A model generated the notes under the pieces. That model did no database searches. It was not told the origin of the DNA and worked only from the letters and a program-made list of their open reading frames with translations. A program made the translations under genes and the position numbers. From the NCBI GenBank assembly GCA_937879875.1, contig CALFMN010000055.1, positions 1-16,511 on the forward strand: 16,511 nucleotides of DNA, given 5' to 3'. This document shows positions 14,401 through 16,511 of the stretch, piece after piece (position 1 is the first letter of the stretch; each line of letters opens with the position of its first letter). The stretch comes from an uncultured Chloroflexota bacterium (GTDB taxonomy: Bacteria; Chloroflexota; Dehalococcoidia; CAUJGQ01).

Positions 14401-14450
14401 TGTCTGCCCGCGCTCCACCAGCTACCGGCCGCTCGCCTCCCACATGCTGA
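14400..14450 (+). CDS. Possible 16-codon leader ORF
   Basis: ATG 14400 is preceded by GAGGAG (14389-14394) at 5-base spacing, one of the best ribosome binding sites in the region. The peptide MSARAPPATGRSPPTC ends at TGA 14448-14450. The binding site is buried in the GACTCC/GGAGTC stem. The composition is not distinctive, so this could be a regulatory leader peptide or chance. A further open frame starts inside it at 14444 but lacks a ribosome binding site. Confidence 0.25.
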   Translation: MSARAPPATGRSPPTC

Positions 14451-14537
14451 TCCTGCTCGCGCGCCGGCCTGCCGGCCGCGGGCCTCAGAACCCCGATGAG
14501 CATCAGCCCCGTGTATGTGCCGCGGTTTGCGGCGAAG

Positions 14538-14558
14538 GCCGCCGCTCACCGCGGCGGC
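14538..14558 (+). promoter_or_regulatory. Hairpin immediately before the first peptide gene RBS
   Basis: GCCGCCGC (14538-14545) and GCGGCGGC (14551-14558) form a perfect 8-bp stem with loop TCACC. It ends 2 bases before the AAGGA (14561-14565) that serves the ATG at 14575. It could influence initiation or protect the 5' end of the message. Confidence 0.4.
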
Positions 14559-14574
14559 GAAAGGACGTCGGATC

Positions 14575-14694
14575 ATGTCGTTCCTGCGCAATCATCTGCA
14601 CCTGCTCCTCGCCGTGATCGCCGGCCCGGTGGCCGTGTTCCTGGCCAGCCCGCACGCCAAGGTGCTGGCCGACGGCTTCATCGGTTCCTGGGGC
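14575..14694 (+). repeat. Near-perfect 120-bp direct repeat, unit 1 (unit 2 at 15036-15155)
   Basis: The repeat begins exactly at the ATG and ends one codon before the stop; flanking bases on both sides are unrelated between copies. One mismatch is seen (14665 C, 15126 T). The offset is 461 bp. Restriction to the coding region suggests gene conversion or strong selection on a recent duplicate, rather than a plain segmental duplication. Confidence 0.95.
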
Positions 14695-14700
14695 AGCTAG
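14575..14700 (+). CDS. 41-aa hydrophobic peptide, copy 1
   Basis: The peptide has a basic start (MSFLRNHLH), one hydrophobic stretch (about residues 9-24, LLLAVIAGPVAVFLA) and a short polar C-terminus (SPHAKVLADGFIGSWGS). This could be a single membrane helix, or a signal peptide releasing a roughly 17-residue secreted peptide. AAGGA 9 bases upstream supports the start. An identical protein is encoded at 15036. The two genes share 119 of their first 120 bases, the only difference being a silent C/T at 14665. The final Ser and stop codons then differ (AGC TAG here, TCA TGA in copy 2) while still giving the same last residue. Conservation of the protein end with different bases argues that the peptide is real. 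The role is unknown: candidates are signalling peptide, RiPP-like product or type I toxin-like membrane peptide. Confidence 0.75.
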   Translation: MSFLRNHLHLLLAVIAGPVAVFLASPHAKVLADGFIGSWGS

Positions 14701-14729
14701 CCGGTCAAGCAAACGAAGGAGTTCACGTC

Positions 14730-14969
14730 ATGGCCATGCAAACGTTGCAAACGATTCTCTGCCGCGCCGCCGTCGATAGCGCGTTCCTGAATGTGCTGCT
14801 TGAGGCGCCGCGCCGTGCCGTGCAGCAGTACGACCTGAGCCCGGCCGAACTGGGTGTGCTGGCCGGTTCCAGCGCGCATTCCCTCGCTGACGTCGCCGTC
14901 GCGGTGGAGGTCTGGCGCCGGGGCGATCCGGCGATGGCGCCCGTGCCGGAGCTGGCGATTGTCGCCTGA
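14730..14969 (+). CDS. 79-aa LigA-like / RiPP-leader-like small protein
   Basis: The N-terminal half reads LQTILCRAAVDSAFLNVLLEAPRRAVQQYDLSPAELGVLAG. The pattern (RAxxDxxFxxxLLxxPxxAxxxYxLSxxExxxL) is shared by the small alpha subunit of LigAB-type ring-cleaving dioxygenases and by leader regions of some putative RiPP precursors (for example the Franean1_4349-type family). The C-terminal half (SLADVAVAVEVWRRG, MAPVPELAIVA) lacks Cys and has a single Ser pair, so an obvious modified core is not seen. GAAGGAG 8 bases before ATG 14730 supports the start. The gene sits between the two identical peptide genes, 29 bases after the first and 66 before the second. A role as carrier, partner or precursor is inference. 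No LigB subunit or RiPP-modifying enzyme is in the window. Confidence 0.7.
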   Translation: MAMQTLQTILCRAAVDSAFLNVLLEAPRRAVQQYDLSPAELGVLAGSSAHSLADVAVAVEVWRRGDPAMAPVPELAIVA

Positions 14970-15002
14970 TCCAACCCGGTTCGCTGTACGACCCGACCGA
15001 TC

Positions 15003-15031
15003 GACACACCCCGTCCAAGAATTGGAGTGTC
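15003..15031 (+). promoter_or_regulatory. Hairpin that covers the RBS of the second peptide gene
   Basis: TCCAA (15014-15018) pairs with TTGGA (15022-15026) across loop GAA, and the outer arms GACAC (15003-15007) and GTGTC (15027-15031) extend the stem past a one-sided 6-base bulge. The Shine-Dalgarno GGAG (15024-15027), 8 bases before ATG 15036, lies inside the stem. When folded, this would reduce translation of copy 2, giving it control different from copy 1. Confidence 0.5.
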
Positions 15032-15035
15032 TCTG

Positions 15036-15161
15036 ATGTCGTTCCTGCGCAATCATCTGCACCTGCTCCTCGCCGTGATCGCCGGCCCGGTGGCCGTGTT
15101 CCTGGCCAGCCCGCACGCCAAGGTGTTGGCCGACGGCTTCATCGGTTCCTGGGGCTCATGA
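15036..15161 (+). CDS. 41-aa hydrophobic peptide, copy 2
   Basis: The encoded protein is identical to that at 14575, with the same basic start, single hydrophobic segment and GSWGS end. Its upstream region is unrelated to that of copy 1, and its ribosome binding site lies inside a predicted hairpin. The last sense codon is TCA and the stop is TGA, against AGC and TAG in copy 1. A CCGCGGC/GCCGCGG hairpin begins 2 bases after the stop and probably closes the unit. Two copies of one small hydrophobic peptide gene in close tandem is a pattern also seen in type I toxin families and in peptide-signal clusters; neither can be chosen from sequence alone. Confidence 0.75.
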   Translation: MSFLRNHLHLLLAVIAGPVAVFLASPHAKVLADGFIGSWGS

Positions 15162-15162
15162 T

Positions 15163-15180
15163 CCGCGGCGTTGGCCGCGG
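15163..15180 (+). terminator. Hairpin after the second peptide gene
   Basis: CCGCGGC (15163-15169) and GCCGCGG (15174-15180) form a 7-bp GC-only stem with loop GTTG, starting 2 bases after the stop codon. No T-run follows, so it may be a weak or factor-assisted terminator or a 3'-end stabiliser. Confidence 0.4.
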
Positions 15181-15253
15181 CTGAAAGAGTCCGCCGCGGC
15201 GTAGTCATGTCCATCCGCCCGGCGTGACATCGTAGCTGCACGCGCCGCGGCGC

Positions 15254-15308
15254 GGTTGACCGTTCAACCTGTTTCGCCTGATTGCTCCCAGGCGCGCGTT
15301 GCGCCTGG
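15254..15308 (+). promoter_or_regulatory. Palindromes in the leader of the GGDEF-EAL gene
   Basis: GGTTGA (15254-15259) and TCAACC (15264-15269) form an inverted repeat that includes a TTGACC resembling a -35 box; no good -10 box follows. CCAGGCGC (15288-15295) and GCGCCTGG (15301-15308) form a perfect 8-bp stem with loop GCGTT, ending 9 bases before the AGGG (15318-15321) that serves ATG 15327. They suggest an operator and a leader hairpin; nothing resembling a cyclic-di-GMP riboswitch core was recognised. Confidence 0.35.
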
Positions 15309-15326
15309 TAACAGGGCAGGGTATTG

Positions 15327-16511
15327 ATGCGCTCAAATTCCGCACGAGAATCGGCGAGCCGCGTGGAACGCGTATCGAGCGAGCGCCGGTTCGGCGCGCT
15401 CGTGCAGAACGCGCCAGACCCGATCGCGATTCTGGATGCCGAAGGCGCGGTAGAGTACATCAGCCCGTCCGCCGTGCGGGTGCTGGGCGTTGCAACCGCG
15501 GAACTGATCGGCAGGAGCTGCTTCGATCTCATCCACCCCGCCGATCGTGGCCGTTGTCGCGCCGTGTTCGGCGCCGTTGCGGGTCGTTTCGGCGCAGCGA
15601 AACGAGTGGAGGCGCGCGTTCAGGGGGACGGCGGTGAATCGCGCAACTTCGAGCTCATGTTCACCAACCTGCTGGGCGAGCCCACCGTGCACGGCATCGT
15701 CGTCAGCGCCCGCGATGTCAGCGAGCATACGCGGCGCGAACAGCTCCTGCGGCAGCGCGCGTTTTTCGACGACATCACGGGGCTGCCGAAGCGCGGCCTG
15801 TTCAGCGACCGGGTGAAACAAGCCTGCAACCATGCGCGTGCCAGCGGCGCCGTGCTGGCACTGGTACTGATCGATATCGATCGCTTCAAGGCGATCAACG
15901 ACGCGCTCGGCGCAGCGGACGGCGACGTGCTGCTCGGCGCGATCGGGCGCCGGCTCGAAGGGGCACTGCGCGCGATCGACACCGTGACGCGCCTCGGCGG
16001 CGACGAGTTCGCGATCGTGCTCGAAGAGCTGACCGGACCTTCCGGACCACGCCGCGTTGCCGAACGCATCATCGAGGCGCTGCGCACACCGTTTCGCATC
16101 GCGGGGCGCGAGGTCGCCGTGACCGCGAGCATCGGCATCGCCCTGAGCGCGGGGCAGCAGGCGGAGCCGGCCGGGCTGATGCAGCACGCCGATATTGCGC
16201 TGTACCAGGCGAAGGCCGAGGGCCGTGCGAGCTTTGTCGTCTTCGACGCACAGATCGACGGACCAGCGCTCGAGCGGCTGCGCGTCGAGGCGGAGCTGCG
16301 TTACTCGCTCGAACGCGACGAGCTGCGTGTGCATTATCAGCCCGAGGTCGATGTGCTCACCGGCGTCGTGGTCGGCGTCGAGGCGCTCGTGCGCTGGCAG
16401 CACCCGTGCCGCGGCCTGCTCGAGCCGGCGGAGTTTCTTCCGCTGGCCGAAGAGACCGGACTGATCTGCGCGATCGACCGCTGGGTGCTCGAACAGGCGT
16501 GCCGGCACGCC
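15327..16511 (+). CDS. PAS-GGDEF-EAL cyclic-di-GMP signalling protein (3' end outside window)
   Basis: The visible 395 residues have no membrane segment, so a cytosolic sensor is likely. A PAS domain spans about residues 20-138 (FGALVQNAPDPIAILDAEG, FDLIHPADR, VVSARDVSEH). The GGDEF domain follows with FDDITGLPKRGLF, DIDRFKAIND and an intact GGDEF at 224-228. R215-x-x-D218, five residues before it, is the product-inhibition I-site. The EAL domain begins near residue 305, with E352-A-L-V-R-W as the catalytic signature, and is cut by the window edge at ADLEQ-like WVLEQACRHA. Both synthesis and breakdown of cyclic di-GMP are therefore possible; the net activity cannot be told. AGGG 5 bases upstream supports ATG 15327. 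It lies 165 bases after the peptide locus and may be independent of it. Confidence 0.93.
   Translation, partial: MRSNSARESASRVERVSSERRFGALVQNAPDPIAILDAEGAVEYISPSAVRVLGVATAELIGRSCFDLIHPADRGRCRAVFGAVAGRFGAAKRVEARVQGDGGESRNFELMFTNLLGEPTVHGIVVSARDVSEHTRREQLLRQRAFFDDITGLPKRGLFSDRVKQACNHARASGAVLALVLIDIDRFKAINDALGAADGDVLLGAIGRRLEGALRAIDTVTRLGGDEFAIVLEELTGPSGPRRVAERIIEALRTPFRIAGREVAVTASIGIALSAGQQAEPAGLMQHADIALYQAKAEGRASFVVFDAQIDGPALERLRVEAELRYSLERDELRVHYQPEVDVLTGVVVGVEALVRWQHPCRGLLEPAEFLPLAEETGLICAIDRWVLEQACRHA

Noticed and set aside
14444..14617. Open frame overlapping the 16-codon ORF and the start of peptide copy 1
   Set aside because: There is no ribosome binding site, the Arg/Cys composition looks like a shifted frame, and it overlaps a better-supported gene.
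14496..14969. 157-codon version of the LigA-like protein starting upstream of 14730
   Set aside because: The extension would read through peptide copy 1 in another frame, has no ribosome binding site, and is low-complexity; ATG 14730 has GAAGGAG at 8 bases.
14101..15161. Complete RiPP biosynthetic cluster
   Set aside because: No radical SAM, YcaO, LanM-type or peptidase/transporter gene is present in the window, so only a precursor-like resemblance can be stated.

Overview
The window is a high-GC bacterial chromosome segment. Its gene content resembles Chloroflexota, with Actinomycetota-like lineages as the main alternative. Supporting points are a MalT-like ATPase/TPR regulator ending in a winged helix plus BTAD domain, an MprA/MprB-type two-component pair, an Si-specific transhydrogenase, an orphan Rieske oxygenase, and short palindromic GC-rich intergenic repeats. 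This assignment is inference; no rRNA or other phylogenetic marker is present. No tRNA, rRNA or CRISPR array was seen.

Layout. (1) 1-1352 is non-coding or decayed. A very GC-rich tract without a credible gene is followed by an 18-bp tandem duplication and a frameshifted IS66-family transposase remnant. (2) 1435-3713 holds three close genes on the + strand: a Rieske non-heme iron oxygenase, a 101-aa unknown protein that overlaps it by 4 bp, and a SMI1/KNR4 (SUKH) protein. (3) 3824-5952 is a response regulator and sensor kinase operon with an ATGA overlap. CTCA direct repeats spaced 11 bp lie upstream of it and recur, as a longer array, upstream of the next gene set. (4) 6209-8989 encodes a four-helix membrane protein, a six-helix protein with a Met/His-rich linker and a His-rich C-terminal domain, and an exported dienelactone-hydrolase-like enzyme. 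The shared repeats suggest, but do not prove, that the two-component system controls this set. (5) 8999-10462 is sthA on the - strand, convergent with the hydrolase and divergent from the next gene. (6) 10672-13818 is the 1048-aa regulator, preceded by a perfect TATAAT and followed by a terminator-like hairpin inside a larger inverted-repeat element.

(7) 14101-15161 is the most unusual part. It is a string of very small genes: a 78-aa zinc-ribbon-like protein, two genes for the same 41-aa hydrophobic peptide (119 of the first 120 bases identical), and between them a 79-aa protein resembling the small LigA-like or RiPP-leader-like family. Hairpins lie over or next to the ribosome binding sites. 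No modification enzyme is present in the window, so the role of the locus is open: peptide signal, RiPP-like precursor, or type I toxin-like peptide. (8) 15327 to the end is a PAS-GGDEF-EAL cyclic-di-GMP protein cut by the window edge.
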